From Chloroflexota bacterium (GTDB lineage: Bacteria; Chloroflexota; Anaerolineae; Caldilineales; Caldilineaceae), in NCBI GenBank assembly GCA_016861025.1, contig BOKO01000001.1, forward strand, positions 168,001 through 232,000: a stretch of 64,000 nt of DNA, in the 5' to 3' direction. The notes under the pieces were generated by a model. It was not told the DNA's origin and did not search any database. It saw nothing but the letters and a program-made list of their open reading frames with translations. The translations under genes were made by a program, and so were the position numbers. Positions 12,735 to 23,887 of this stretch are shown here, piece by piece; position 1 is the first letter of the stretch; the number at the start of each line of letters is the position of its first letter.

Positions 12735-13043
12735 ATGTCCGTCAACACAATCCAGACCATCGATCAGATTGCTACGAATCCGCGCATCCGCAATGGGCGA
12801 CCGTTCATCATCGGCACCACGCTCACGGTAGCGGATGTTGCCATTGCCAAAGTGTTCATGATGATGGAAGCCGAGGAGATCGCAGACTACTATCGACTGA
12901 CGCTGCCACAGGTCTACTCCGCGCTTGCCTATTATTATGAGCACAAGGCGGACATTGACCTTGATATCGAGCAGCGACGCCGACTTGCCGAAGAAATGAA
13001 GGAGAAACGCGTTGGCAGCCGCCATCCGCCTCTATTTGGATGA
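12735..13043 (+). CDS. DUF433 domain antitoxin
   Basis: 102 residues. RIRNGRPFIIGTTLTVADV followed by the EIADYYRLTLPQVYSALAYYYEH helix-turn-helix is the DUF433 pattern (VapB45-like antitoxins). Its end overlaps the DUF5615 gene by about 32 bp, the normal arrangement of this TA pair. It follows the CopG/BrnT genes by 11 bp and may share their transcript. Confidence 0.82.
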   Translation: MSVNTIQTIDQIATNPRIRNGRPFIIGTTLTVADVAIAKVFMMMEAEEIADYYRLTLPQVYSALAYYYEHKADIDLDIEQRRRLAEEMKEKRVGSRHPPLFG

Positions 13044-13347
13044 GAATCTCTCGCCCAGAATTGCGAGTCAACTGCGCAGATGTGGGGTGGATGTGATGAC
13101 CGTTCACGATTTGGGCGTAGCTGGTGATACGGATGAGAATCATCTCGAGCGTGCAACTCGCCTTCAACGCGTCCTGGTGACGGCAGATGTCGATTTCCTG
13201 GTGATGGCAGCTTCAGGACAGCAGCATCATGGAATTGTGTTTGGTGCGCAAGTGACGCACAAAATTGGTGATTGGGTGAACGCGCTGGATCTACTGTGCG
13301 CTGTGTACGCGCCAGAGGAGATGGCGAATCACATTGAATATATTTGA
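13012..13347 (+). CDS. DUF5615 PIN-like toxin
   Basis: 111 residues from a TTG inside the DUF433 gene. DUF5615 (Mut7-C/PIN-like fold): acidic residues are in YLDENLSP, GVAGDTDEN and TADVDFLVMA, as expected for a metal-dependent RNase. Partner of the upstream DUF433 protein. Ends 17 bp before leuC, so the TA genes are read directly into the leucine operon. Confidence 0.8.
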   Translation: MAAAIRLYLDENLSPRIASQLRRCGVDVMTVHDLGVAGDTDENHLERATRLQRVLVTADVDFLVMAASGQQHHGIVFGAQVTHKIGDWVNALDLLCAVYAPEEMANHIEYI

Positions 13348-13364
13348 TGATATGGAGTTGGATT

Positions 13365-14765
<1,401 letters not shown>

Positions 14766-14808
14766 GTGAGTTGTTGACAGGCAAGTTGTTGACCAGGGAG
14801 GTGGCGCC

Positions 14809-15237
14809 ATGCCGGTTCTGCTCGAAGGCATCAATATCAGCGAGGTTGGCGTTTATGAGATCAGGCAAACGCTCACCGTGCAGGTGACGGCTGAACAGGC
14901 GCGGCTTGCGGTCAATCGATGGCTGCTGGACGAAGTTAGCTACATGATGCATGCCGAGTCGCCCACTCTGGTGATCAATGGCAACGCACGCTGGCGTGTT
15001 CCGGCTGTGCTGACTGCGCCCCATGTCGGCGCCGTTGGCGCAGTCGGCGCAGTCGACGTAGACGCCGCGACTGGTCAACTGCTTGAGCACGAGACGCAGA
15101 AGGAAATCATCGTCGCTAACGCACGCAAGCTGGCTAAAACGTTGCCGCCATTCCCTGGCCCGCGTGAGACCCCCGCTGAGTACCTGGCGACCGATGCGCC
15201 GCCAGCGCCGTCGCTCGTGCCACCCGATGCAGAGTGA
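14809..15237 (+). CDS. Unknown protein between leuC and leuD
   Basis: 142 residues, no family I can name with confidence. The first two thirds look like a compact alpha/beta domain (AEQARLAVNRWLLDEVSYM, then WRVPAVLTAPHVGAVGAVG and VDVDAATGQLLEHE). The short GAVGAV repeat precedes a VDxxTG turn as in PepSY-like or propeptide-type domains. The tail is Pro/Ala-rich. No signal peptide. Stops 3 nt before the C39-like peptidase gene, so the two probably work together; a substrate, inhibitor or adaptor role for the peptidase is inference. SD-like GGGAGG lies upstream. Confidence 0.7.
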   Translation: MPVLLEGINISEVGVYEIRQTLTVQVTAEQARLAVNRWLLDEVSYMMHAESPTLVINGNARWRVPAVLTAPHVGAVGAVGAVDVDAATGQLLEHETQKEIIVANARKLAKTLPPFPGPRETPAEYLATDAPPAPSLVPPDAE

Positions 15238-15240
15238 TTG

Positions 15241-15699
15241 ATGCGACCGGTCGCGTTGTCGGTTCCTCATCTTCAACAGTCAACGCCAGGCGACTGTTTG
15301 CCAGCGTGCGTAGCAATGGTGCTTGGGTACTGGCAGATTTCGTATCCGCTAGCGCAATTACGCCGCTTGCTAGAGGTAATTCCTGATATTGGTGCACCGG
15401 CGTTCAACGTGCGGAACCTGGAACGACTTGGTCTGCGGGTGGAGTATCGTCAAGGGACATTGCGTGTCCTACATGCGCATCTGGAAGGGAGGCGGCCGCT
15501 GATCGTGTTCGTCAAGACCGGTGAGTTGCCCTATTGGGACGCTGACGTCAATCATGCCCTGGTGTTGACTGGCATGAACGGCGCCTATGTGCTCGTTAAT
15601 GACCCATTTTTTGCCAAAGCGCCGATCTCGATCCCGCTTGGGGATTTTGATCTGGCTTGGTTGGAACACAATGAAATGTATGCAGTCATTACTCGTTGA
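15241..15699 (+). CDS. C39-like cysteine peptidase domain protein
   Basis: 152 residues. Papain-like C39/BtrH-type fold: Cys19 in TPGDCLPACVAMVLGYW, His105 in DVNHALVLTG and Asp121 in VNDPFF form the expected triad. C39 domains cleave double-glycine leaders in bacteriocin exporters, but this is a free-standing soluble domain without a transporter. It is coupled to the upstream unknown gene and sits inside leuCD. Peptidase activity is predicted; the target is unknown. A TTG directly upstream could add one residue. Confidence 0.8.
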   Translation: MRPVALSVPHLQQSTPGDCLPACVAMVLGYWQISYPLAQLRRLLEVIPDIGAPAFNVRNLERLGLRVEYRQGTLRVLHAHLEGRRPLIVFVKTGELPYWDADVNHALVLTGMNGAYVLVNDPFFAKAPISIPLGDFDLAWLEHNEMYAVITR

Positions 15700-15718
15700 G
15701 TAGAATTGGACGATCATC

Positions 15719-16309
<591 letters not shown>

Positions 16310-16337
16310 TGTTGACATGATTTGAGCGGTCAATCTG

Positions 16338-16373
16338 TCGGGGGAGATGTTGCGTCATTCGCATCTCCCCCGA
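16338..16373. terminator. Bidirectional hairpin between leuD and the carboxypeptidase gene
   Basis: Perfect 12-bp stem (TCGGGGGAGATG at 16338-16349 and its complement at 16362-16373) with a 12-nt loop, exactly between two convergent genes. No long T-run, but the position and stem strength suggest termination for both strands. Confidence 0.65.
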
Positions 16374-16378
16374 TTAAG

Positions 16379-19300
16379 CTAGAAATCCTTCTCACCGATG
16401 CGCCACAGACGCAGCACCAGCTTGTTGCCTTCCAACCGTCCCAGCAGATAATCTCCTTCCGCCTCCAACGTAGAGATGCGCACCATGTCCAACCGCGTCG
16501 GCGGCGTTTGTTGCAGCCCTGCGGGTAGACCGACGTAGCTCCGCTGCGCACAGCCACCCTTGCTGATATTACTGCTGCCCGCGTCCGTCGTCCAGTTGCA
16601 CAGACTCATCTGTTGGTCGCCAGTCAGGGCTGCTGTCACTGCGTGGCTGTCGGTCAGATAATCCAAACCGAAGTCGGTGGCGACGCCACCGACGCCAGCA
16701 CTCGAAGCGCGAAAATCAGGCGTGAAAATCTGTCGAAAGCCGTAGTCAAAGAGCCTTCTGGCATCTGCCCAACGATTCGCCGTCTGTCCGGTGGGCTGCA
16801 ACGCTGTGATGATCAGTGGTCGCTGCAGCCGCGTGGCCTGCACGACGAGACAGCCTCTTCCCACGCAGGTGGGAATTGTGTCGAATATCGGGATGCTGGG
16901 GCAAAGCCCGCCATTGCCGCCCGTCTTGTATCCATCCAACCTGGGATAGAGTGACATATTTTTTGTCATGGGTGGAACGGCAGGGTGGCAGATCTCCACA
17001 TTGCCGGGCAACGCACCGCAGACCTCCTGGGAATCCGCGCCGGCAAATTCCAGAAAGAGTGGATCGTTGTAGACGCTCTCCCACAAGATAGCCTGGTCAC
17101 GTGCGGTGGAGTAAGACGCGTCCGAGAAGGTGGAGCCTTCCTGGCAGTGAAAAGTGTTGATCATGCTCAATTCGCTGGCTTTGAGATTCATCAGTTCGAC
17201 CATGCCGTCGACGCTGCCGCCGATGTGTTCGGCGATGGCCCATGTCGCATCGCCGGCGGACACCATCATGTTGCCGTAGAGCAGGTTGCGCAGCGAGATG
17301 ACCTCGCCAGCCTGCAAGCCCATGGAATCGGCGCCGCTGCTGCTAACATTGGCTGCTGCGGCGCTCACTGTCACGGCATCGTCCAGCGAGGCAAAGCCAT
17401 TGCTCACTGCTTCCAGCGCGACAATAGTGACCATGACCTTGCGCAGGCTGGCAACCGATTGAAGTGTGTCGGCATTCTTGGTGTATAGATCAGCGTCGTA
17501 GAGCGGGTCGCGCAACAGTGCACGCAGCGTCATGATTGTCGGCAGCGGTTGCTGGATGCCGTTGCCGGCCTGGTTCAAGTCCAACATATTGTCGCTGATG
17601 TTGGAAGCAACATATTGGCAACTGTTGGCGTCCGGGCAGACTGTGGTGAGGTTTTCCCAGGTCAGTAGCTTGAGCGAACCGCTGCCTGTGTTGACGGCTG
17701 CAACGAATCCGGTGTCGGCGAGCGGTGCAATTGCGACGTTCTGCGCCGACTGCACGATGTCGTCGGTGTTGCGAATGTTGCGCCCTGACACCCCCGATCC
17801 ACGCAGTGAAGGTGCGCCGGCGACGGTCACGCTCCAGAGGTAAGAGACCAGGTTGCCGGCAACGTTGCGCAAACTGACGACATAATGTGGCTGCACCAGC
17901 GGACCTGTCGGCGCTTCCCCAGGAGCAAAAATGATTGAAAGGTCGGTGTCAGCCGCGGCGTCGGCTTCAATGTCTCCGCTGTCGCTCTTGCCGCTGATTG
18001 CGCCTGAAATTGCGTTGATCTCCCAGGTGATGAGCCGCAATCTGCCGCCGCTGTGCACAATCGGCGTTACGACCTGATGGCGTTTCTGATTGGCGTTGAC
18101 TACCAATGGGCGATGGGCGATGGCGTACCGGTCGACGGTGACGTTGGCATTCTTGCCATATCCGCGCGTGTCAAGTTGCTGGAACGTCCCATCATTCAGC
18201 ACTCGCCAGGTGGTAAGCCACAGAGTGCCTCCCTGAATCAACGCACTGACGAGCGTCTCATGCGCCAGCTTTGGTGCGTTTGGCGGCGTCAATACATGCA
18301 GTTGATGGTTGTGTCCAAATAGCAGCGGGCCATCCTTTAGAAATGCAGGCGCTCCCACTTGTGATGAAGTTGTCCAACTAGAGAGTCTGCCGGTGTAGCC
18401 GGCGCCGATTACGGTGACGATGAGCGGCATCGTTGGGCTGTTCACCATACCGCCGAGATGCGCGACATCGACTTCGCGCAAGACACCACCTGGCGCTGGC
18501 ATCTCTTCCGGCGGATTGAACCCTTGCGGCAGTGCGACAAACGGCAGGTGGACTTTGAAGAGCGTCACCGGAATGAAATCATCAATCTGCAGTGTTGGAA
18601 TCGAAGCTGGCGGCAGCGGCGAGCCGACGCTTTCCAGCCGATAGTCCTCGGTTTCGCCATAGCTGTATCCGCCCACTGGACCGCTGCCGTCGGCGGCCGG
18701 CGCCTGGCTTTCGCTAAGTGTGACGCGCATCCACATGTCGTCGCCCGGCTGTTCGTTCCATACCACAAAGGCGGGCAGTGTAATCACATGCACACCAGGC
18801 GCAGGCAGGCTGATGGAGTGATTGTTGACCGCCCACTCCGCCGCAACTGCGCCGTTGGGACAGGTTTGCTGCTCACCCCACCTTCCGCTGCGATTGAAGT
18901 CCAGCCACAGGTTGATGAACGCATTCTCCGGGAACTGCTGGCCGCGGTCGAAGACGGTCACGGCGACCTGAATCTGGACGCGCTGGCAGTGCGGGAGATT
19001 GTCGGGCAGGGCAACGCCGTCATCGCGACCGTCGCGGTCAGCCTCGTCGAGCCATGGGTTGAGGTTGTTGCCGCCGTCGTCATCGCTTCCAGCGTCGGCG
19101 CCTTCTTCGGCGCTGACGCCATAGCCGAGGATATACCGCAGCCTGGTCGCAACCGCAGTGTGGAACGGCCCGGACGCCGCGCTGCGCTTCGCCACAGTTG
19201 GAAAGCGCGCCGGGACACCCGGATAAGCGTGCATGGCGAGACCAGCCGTGTTGCCGCTGTCGGGAGCGTCGCCATAATCCTGAAACGGAGTCGCTGTTGT

Positions 19301-19390
19301 TTCGGCGTGTGCAACAGACAGCGCGCCTGAACTGAAGGGAGTCGCCGAGATCGTGAGAACAAGAATCGAGATTGCCAATTTGCGGATCAT
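16379..19390 (-). CDS. Secreted GEVED-domain / D-Ala-D-Ala carboxypeptidase-like protein
   Basis: 1003 residues; ATG at 19390 has a strong AGGAGGT. Signal peptide MIRKLAISILVLTISATPFS, cleavage near VAHA. Residues about 35-260: a GEVED-type domain (DYGDAPDSGN, INLWLDFNRSG, GYSYGETEDYRL), which is an adhesion or calcium-binding module. A large middle region resembles a repeat or propeller of unknown type. From about 630: S11 penicillin-binding peptidase with SLRK (Ser648, Lys651) and YKTGG, but the SxN motif reads SAG (Ser711-Gly713), lacking the usual Asn. It may trim peptidoglycan weakly or be a surface protein with a repurposed fold. Single gene, convergent to leuD. Confidence 0.75.
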   Translation of the reverse strand: MIRKLAISILVLTISATPFSSGALSVAHAETTATPFQDYGDAPDSGNTAGLAMHAYPGVPARFPTVAKRSAASGPFHTAVATRLRYILGYGVSAEEGADAGSDDDGGNNLNPWLDEADRDGRDDGVALPDNLPHCQRVQIQVAVTVFDRGQQFPENAFINLWLDFNRSGRWGEQQTCPNGAVAAEWAVNNHSISLPAPGVHVITLPAFVVWNEQPGDDMWMRVTLSESQAPAADGSGPVGGYSYGETEDYRLESVGSPLPPASIPTLQIDDFIPVTLFKVHLPFVALPQGFNPPEEMPAPGGVLREVDVAHLGGMVNSPTMPLIVTVIGAGYTGRLSSWTTSSQVGAPAFLKDGPLLFGHNHQLHVLTPPNAPKLAHETLVSALIQGGTLWLTTWRVLNDGTFQQLDTRGYGKNANVTVDRYAIAHRPLVVNANQKRHQVVTPIVHSGGRLRLITWEINAISGAISGKSDSGDIEADAAADTDLSIIFAPGEAPTGPLVQPHYVVSLRNVAGNLVSYLWSVTVAGAPSLRGSGVSGRNIRNTDDIVQSAQNVAIAPLADTGFVAAVNTGSGSLKLLTWENLTTVCPDANSCQYVASNISDNMLDLNQAGNGIQQPLPTIMTLRALLRDPLYDADLYTKNADTLQSVASLRKVMVTIVALEAVSNGFASLDDAVTVSAAAANVSSSGADSMGLQAGEVISLRNLLYGNMMVSAGDATWAIAEHIGGSVDGMVELMNLKASELSMINTFHCQEGSTFSDASYSTARDQAILWESVYNDPLFLEFAGADSQEVCGALPGNVEICHPAVPPMTKNMSLYPRLDGYKTGGNGGLCPSIPIFDTIPTCVGRGCLVVQATRLQRPLIITALQPTGQTANRWADARRLFDYGFRQIFTPDFRASSAGVGGVATDFGLDYLTDSHAVTAALTGDQQMSLCNWTTDAGSSNISKGGCAQRSYVGLPAGLQQTPPTRLDMVRISTLEAEGDYLLGRLEGNKLVLRLWRIGEKDF

Positions 19391-19572
19391 AAGCGCACCT
19401 CCTGGGTGGTAAAGGGGGAGGGTGTCTGGTGATGGCTCCATTATGTAGAATGGCGTCCATTCCGTGACTTGCAATGTAATGGCTGACACGCGTTATTGCG
19501 ATACACCAGTCCACAGATAGCCTGTGTTGTGCGATACAGGACAATCTGGAGCATGTAAATGCCCTCAATGCT

Positions 19573-19602
19573 TTGGGCAATGGATCGTGTATGAATTACA
19601 AT
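19573..19602 (+). promoter_or_regulatory. Candidate promoter for the MacA-like operon
   Basis: TTGGGC (19573-19578), 18 bp spacer, TACAAT (19597-19602). Predicted start about 19609, close to the first codon choices of the adaptor gene. It lies in the divergent region with the carboxypeptidase gene. Confidence 0.4.
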
Positions 19603-19624
19603 TGGATAACATTTGCTTGAATCA

Positions 19625-20830
19625 ATGGTAAAGGGACGCAAGGTGATTCGTAGACAGCTGACAAGAACGATGGCGGCCATCAGTGTAGCGCTGTGGCTGG
19701 CAGGTTGTGCATTGATGCCGGCCACCCGCACCGAACAGAGCGCCGCCGAGCCAACGCCCACGCCGATCCCCACGGCGCAGATAGCACTCAAACCGACGTA
19801 CCGGGTGCAGCGCGGCGATGTCGTGCGCACGGCGACCTTCTCCGGGCGCATCTCGCCGCAAAAGGAGGAGGCGCTCTTCTTTCGCACCGATGGGCGCATT
19901 CGCTCCGTCTTTTTTAAGCGCAACGATCTAGTTAAGCAGGGCGATGTGATTGCCGAATTCGAGATCGACGCCCTCGAACGCGAACTGATTGCGGCTGAGC
20001 TGGAGCTTGAGCGAGCGAAAGTGACGCTTGAGGAAGCGCTGCGCAACCTGGAGCTTGATCGCCGCGAGGCGCAGGCGCGCCTCGAACGCGCTCAGATCGT
20101 ATTGCAGGGCGCCGAACGCGACCCGAATGTTTCGCGCGCACAGGCCGCCGCCTATCAGAAGGATGTTGAACTGGCGCAAATTGCCGTCGAACGACTGGCG
20201 GAGGGCGTCAACCCGTTGCTGCAGAATGATGTGACGCGCGCACAATATGCTGTCGAGAAGCTGAAGAAAGAGATCGCCGAGGCGCAGATCATTGCGCCCT
20301 TCGACGGCATTTTGCTCTCGCTGTCGCTGACGCCCGGGCAAGCTGTAGCCGGCTATCAACCAGTCGCCTCGGTCGCCGACGCCAGTGTGATGGAGATCAG
20401 CGCCGACCTGCTTAGCAACCAACTTCAGCAGCTTGCCGAAGGAATGCCGGTCACCTTTGTGCTCTCCTCGCGACCGGGCCAGACGCTGCACGGCGTCATT
20501 CGTCGTCTGCCCTATCCCTACGGCAGCGGCGGCAGCGGCCAGACCATCGAGGAAAAGGACAAGAGCACACGCATCGTCATCGAGGAGCCGCCTAATGTCG
20601 GCAATTACGCCATCGGTGATCTCGTGCGCGTCACCGCCGAGGTCGAACGCGCCGACAATGTGCTCTGGCTGCCGCCGCAGGCGATCCGCAACTTCAGCGG
20701 GCGGCTTTTCGCTGTCGTGCAAGATGGCGATGTACAGCGCCGCGTCGACGTGCGCATTGGCGTGGAGGCTGCCGATCGCGTCGAGATTCTGGAAGGCGTC
20801 GAAGAGGGCCAGGTCGTTGTCGGGCCATGA
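19625..20830 (+). CDS. HlyD/MacA-type membrane-fusion lipoprotein
   Basis: 401 residues from the ATG (a TTG 12 nt earlier is possible). Lipobox SVALWLAGC near residue 28. After a Pro-rich linker come a barrel-sandwich half (GDVVRTATFSGRISP), a long coiled-coil hairpin rich in Glu/Arg/Leu (about 120-215), the second half (IIAPFDGILLSLSLTPGQ) and a beta-barrel/C-terminal domain, as in MacA-like adaptors. In this monoderm-like lineage the adaptor would sit on the outer face of the membrane and assist the FtsX-type permease next door, 21 bp downstream. Confidence 0.85.
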   Translation: MVKGRKVIRRQLTRTMAAISVALWLAGCALMPATRTEQSAAEPTPTPIPTAQIALKPTYRVQRGDVVRTATFSGRISPQKEEALFFRTDGRIRSVFFKRNDLVKQGDVIAEFEIDALERELIAAELELERAKVTLEEALRNLELDRREAQARLERAQIVLQGAERDPNVSRAQAAAYQKDVELAQIAVERLAEGVNPLLQNDVTRAQYAVEKLKKEIAEAQIIAPFDGILLSLSLTPGQAVAGYQPVASVADASVMEISADLLSNQLQQLAEGMPVTFVLSSRPGQTLHGVIRRLPYPYGSGGSGQTIEEKDKSTRIVIEEPPNVGNYAIGDLVRVTAEVERADNVLWLPPQAIRNFSGRLFAVVQDGDVQRRVDVRIGVEAADRVEILEGVEEGQVVVGP

Positions 20831-20851
20831 GAAAGCCGGCATAGCATAGCC

Positions 20852-23794
20852 ATGAACTTTCTACTTCGCATCTGGGCGACCTTCTTGATCGCTATCCGGC
20901 GTATCGTGGCGCAGCGTTGGCTTGCCCTTGCCACTGTGCTCGGTCTGGTCGCTTCCATTACGCTGATCATGAGCATCCCGCTCTACGCCGATGCAGTCTA
21001 CTACCGCGTCCTGCAAGAGGAACTGGCGAAGGCGGGGCAGGGTGTCAAGGGCGATAATAATGCCTTCACCTTCCTCTTCCGTAATATCGGCTCGATCTAC
21101 GGCGTCAAAGATTGGGAAGAGATCGAACCTGTCGATCAATACCTTTCCGGCGCGGCGGTCGAACAGTTGGGATTACCTGCCCAGCAGGTGATTCGCTACG
21201 TCAAGACTGACAACTTCCGGCTCTTTCCCGCCAATACCAGCCAAAGCTACGCCAGCACGCAGGAGCCGCTCGAATGGGTCAGCTTCAGCGCGCTGCAAGG
21301 CTTCGACGAACATGTGACCTGGCTGGAAGGCGGCGCGCCAGCTCCAGCCTCCGCCGACCCAGCCGACGCCATCGAGGTCGCCGTTACTGCGCCGCTGGCG
21401 GAAAAGATCGGCATCCAGGTGGGCGAGCCATTCATGACCTTCCGCGCCATGGAAACCAGCGCCGGTCCGCGCACCGTGCAAATTCCTGTCGTCGTCTCCG
21501 GCATCTGGACGCCGAACGACCCCGACGAGGCGTTCTGGTTCTACAGGCCGCGCGCCTTCGATCAACAACTGATGATTGCAGAGGCGTCCTTTGAAGGGAG
21601 AATTGCTTCGCTGCTCGAAGATGAAGTGGCGCTGATCGTCTGGTATTGGATCGTGGATGGCTCGAATGTCAACGCCAACGAGGCGCCGCGGCTGGTGGCG
21701 CGCATCGACCAGATCACGCAGCGCGCGGCGACGCTGTTGCCAAACACGCGGCTTGACAGCTCGCCCTACGACGCGCTCAAAAAGTATCAGGCGTCGGCGC
21801 AATTGTTGACCGTGCTCCTGTATGCGTTCAGCATCCCAATCGTAGCGCTCTTGATCGCCTTTATCGGATTGGTGGTTGGGCTGGCGGTCGGGCGGCAGCG
21901 CAACGAGATCGCAGTGCTGCGCAGCCGCGGCGCTACGGCGACGCAGGTTGCCGCCGTGGCGTTTCTGGAGGCGGCGATCCTGGGGCTGGTGGCGTTGGCG
22001 ATTGCCGTGCCGCTGAGCGCATGGGTGGCGCAGGCGTTCGGCGCAACGCGGTCGTTTCTCAATTTCACACTCGATTCGCAGTTGCGCGTGCAGATCACGA
22101 CCGCACCGTTGCAGGTCGGCTTGATTGCAGTCGGCGTGACGTTGTTGGCGCAGATTCTGCCCTCGATTGGCGCTGCCCGACATACGATTGTCAGTTACAA
22201 ACAGGAGCTGGCGCGCACGGTGGCGCGTCCGTGGTGGCAGCGCGCCTGGCTCGATGTACTGCTGCTGATTCCGGCAGTCTACGGCATCTACCTTGTGCGC
22301 CAGCAGGGCGCGATCCTTTCGCAGGTCGGTGCAGCATCCGGCGACATTTTCGAGAATCCGCTGTTGATCCTGCTGCCGGCGCTGGTGGCGCTGGCGCTGA
22401 CGCTGCTGATTCTGCGTCTGCTGCCGCTATTGATGGCGCTGATTGCCTGGATTGCAGCGCACACGAACAGCGTGGGTTTCTTGCTGGCGACGCGCTATCT
22501 GGCGCGCGAGCCGGGTCTTTACAGTACGCCGCTTGTGTTGCTGATGTTGACGCTGGGGTTGTCAGTCTTCACGGCATCGTTGGCGCAGACGCTCGACAAC
22601 CATCTCTACGATCAGAGCTACTATGCCGTCGGCGCCGATGCGCGGCTGGTTGAATTGGGTGCAGCGCCAAACATGGGCGAGGGTTCGTTCGGTCCACCCG
22701 GCGCATCGAGCGCCGAATCGACGCCTGCACCACAAAGTGACCAATCGCAGAGTTCACTGACCCAGATCACCGAGCCGGCGTGGGTCTTTATTCCGGTTGA
22801 CGAACATCTGAATGTCGAAGAAATTGAGGCGGCGGCGCGCGTCGGCAAATTCGAGGGGTCGCTGCAGGTGCAGGATCGCTGGCAGCCGATCACACTGCTT
22901 GGCATTGACCGCATTGATTTCCCCAAGGTTGCCTTCTGGCGACATGATTTTGCCTCAGCCAGCCTCGGCGCGTTGATGAACTCGCTGGCAATTGCCAATG
23001 ACGGCGTGCTGATGGAGCGCTCGATGATGCGCCAGTACGGGTTGCGCGTCAACGACACGATCCAGGTGCGGTTGCGCGCGACGGGGTCGAACACGCCGAT
23101 TCCGATGCGCATCGTCGGCGATTTCCGCTACTTCCCGCGTTGGTACAGCCCGGCTGAGGAAGGCAAAACGCTGCTCGTCGGCAACCTTGATTGGATTTTC
23201 GAGCAAACCGGCGGTGAGCGTCCCTACGACGTGTGGGTGAAAACAGCGCCGACCATCGACTATGAACAGATGGTGCGCGACCTGCGTCAGTATGAGATCG
23301 CCGTGCTCGACTATCAGGCTGCGCCCGTGCGCGTAGCGGAGGAGCTGCGTCGGCCCGAACGCCAGGGGTTGTTCGGCGTACTGTCGGTGGGTTTCCTGGC
23401 ATCGGCGCTGTTAACGGTGTTGGGCTTCCTGCTCTACGCACTCTTTTCGTTTCGCCGGCGTTTCATCGAACTGGGCACACTGCGCGCTATCGGGCTTTCG
23501 ACCAGGCAGCTTGCGATCTTCCTTTCGTGCGAACTGGCGTTCTTGATTCTGCTGGGGCTGGGTGCAGGCACGGCCATCGGCGCGCTGATCAGCGATCTCT
23601 TCATCCCCTACTTCCAGATCGGCAGCGGGCCAACCGCCAACATCCCGCCTTTCACGGTTGAGATCGCCTGGTTTGCGGTGACGCGGCTCTACGTGCTCTT
23701 TGGCGCACTCTTTTTCGTCGCCTTCCTCGTGCTGATCGTGTTATTGATGCGCATGAAGGTTTTCCAGGCGATCAAGCTGGGGGAGACGGTGTAA
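20852..23794 (+). CDS. FtsX/MacB-type ABC permease (double module)
   Basis: 980 residues. An N-terminal membrane helix, a large extracellular MacB-like domain (about 45-300), three helices with the QRNEIAVLRSRGATATQVA coupling region, further helices near 460-560, a second extracellular domain (about 580-820), and a final FtsX-like three-helix block with RRFIELGTLRAIGLSTRQL. Two FtsX modules in one chain can supply a whole transporter that needs two ATPase domains. Two ATPase genes follow. Role probably in lipoprotein, lipid or peptide export; the substrate is not evident. Confidence 0.87.
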   Translation: MNFLLRIWATFLIAIRRIVAQRWLALATVLGLVASITLIMSIPLYADAVYYRVLQEELAKAGQGVKGDNNAFTFLFRNIGSIYGVKDWEEIEPVDQYLSGAAVEQLGLPAQQVIRYVKTDNFRLFPANTSQSYASTQEPLEWVSFSALQGFDEHVTWLEGGAPAPASADPADAIEVAVTAPLAEKIGIQVGEPFMTFRAMETSAGPRTVQIPVVVSGIWTPNDPDEAFWFYRPRAFDQQLMIAEASFEGRIASLLEDEVALIVWYWIVDGSNVNANEAPRLVARIDQITQRAATLLPNTRLDSSPYDALKKYQASAQLLTVLLYAFSIPIVALLIAFIGLVVGLAVGRQRNEIAVLRSRGATATQVAAVAFLEAAILGLVALAIAVPLSAWVAQAFGATRSFLNFTLDSQLRVQITTAPLQVGLIAVGVTLLAQILPSIGAARHTIVSYKQELARTVARPWWQRAWLDVLLLIPAVYGIYLVRQQGAILSQVGAASGDIFENPLLILLPALVALALTLLILRLLPLLMALIAWIAAHTNSVGFLLATRYLAREPGLYSTPLVLLMLTLGLSVFTASLAQTLDNHLYDQSYYAVGADARLVELGAAPNMGEGSFGPPGASSAESTPAPQSDQSQSSLTQITEPAWVFIPVDEHLNVEEIEAAARVGKFEGSLQVQDRWQPITLLGIDRIDFPKVAFWRHDFASASLGALMNSLAIANDGVLMERSMMRQYGLRVNDTIQVRLRATGSNTPIPMRIVGDFRYFPRWYSPAEEGKTLLVGNLDWIFEQTGGERPYDVWVKTAPTIDYEQMVRDLRQYEIAVLDYQAAPVRVAEELRRPERQGLFGVLSVGFLASALLTVLGFLLYALFSFRRRFIELGTLRAIGLSTRQLAIFLSCELAFLILLGLGAGTAIGALISDLFIPYFQIGSGPTANIPPFTVEIAWFAVTRLYVLFGALFFVAFLVLIVLLMRMKVFQAIKLGETV

Positions 23795-23862
23795 GAGATT
23801 GGAGATTGGGAGATTGGAGATCGGGGGATTGGGAAAGCGCCTACGCGTAATCTCCAGTCTCT
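23794..23862. repeat. GAGATTGG dyad repeat between permease and ATPase genes
   Basis: Arms AGAGATTGGAGATT (23794-23807) and its complement at 23849-23862 match at 13 of 14 positions; between them are further AGATTGG copies. It begins at the last base of the permease stop codon. Similar wording occurs at 34864-34901 and 41383-41505. Confidence 0.75.
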
Positions 23863-23887
23863 ACTCTTGAATACAGCAGGTGGGCAA

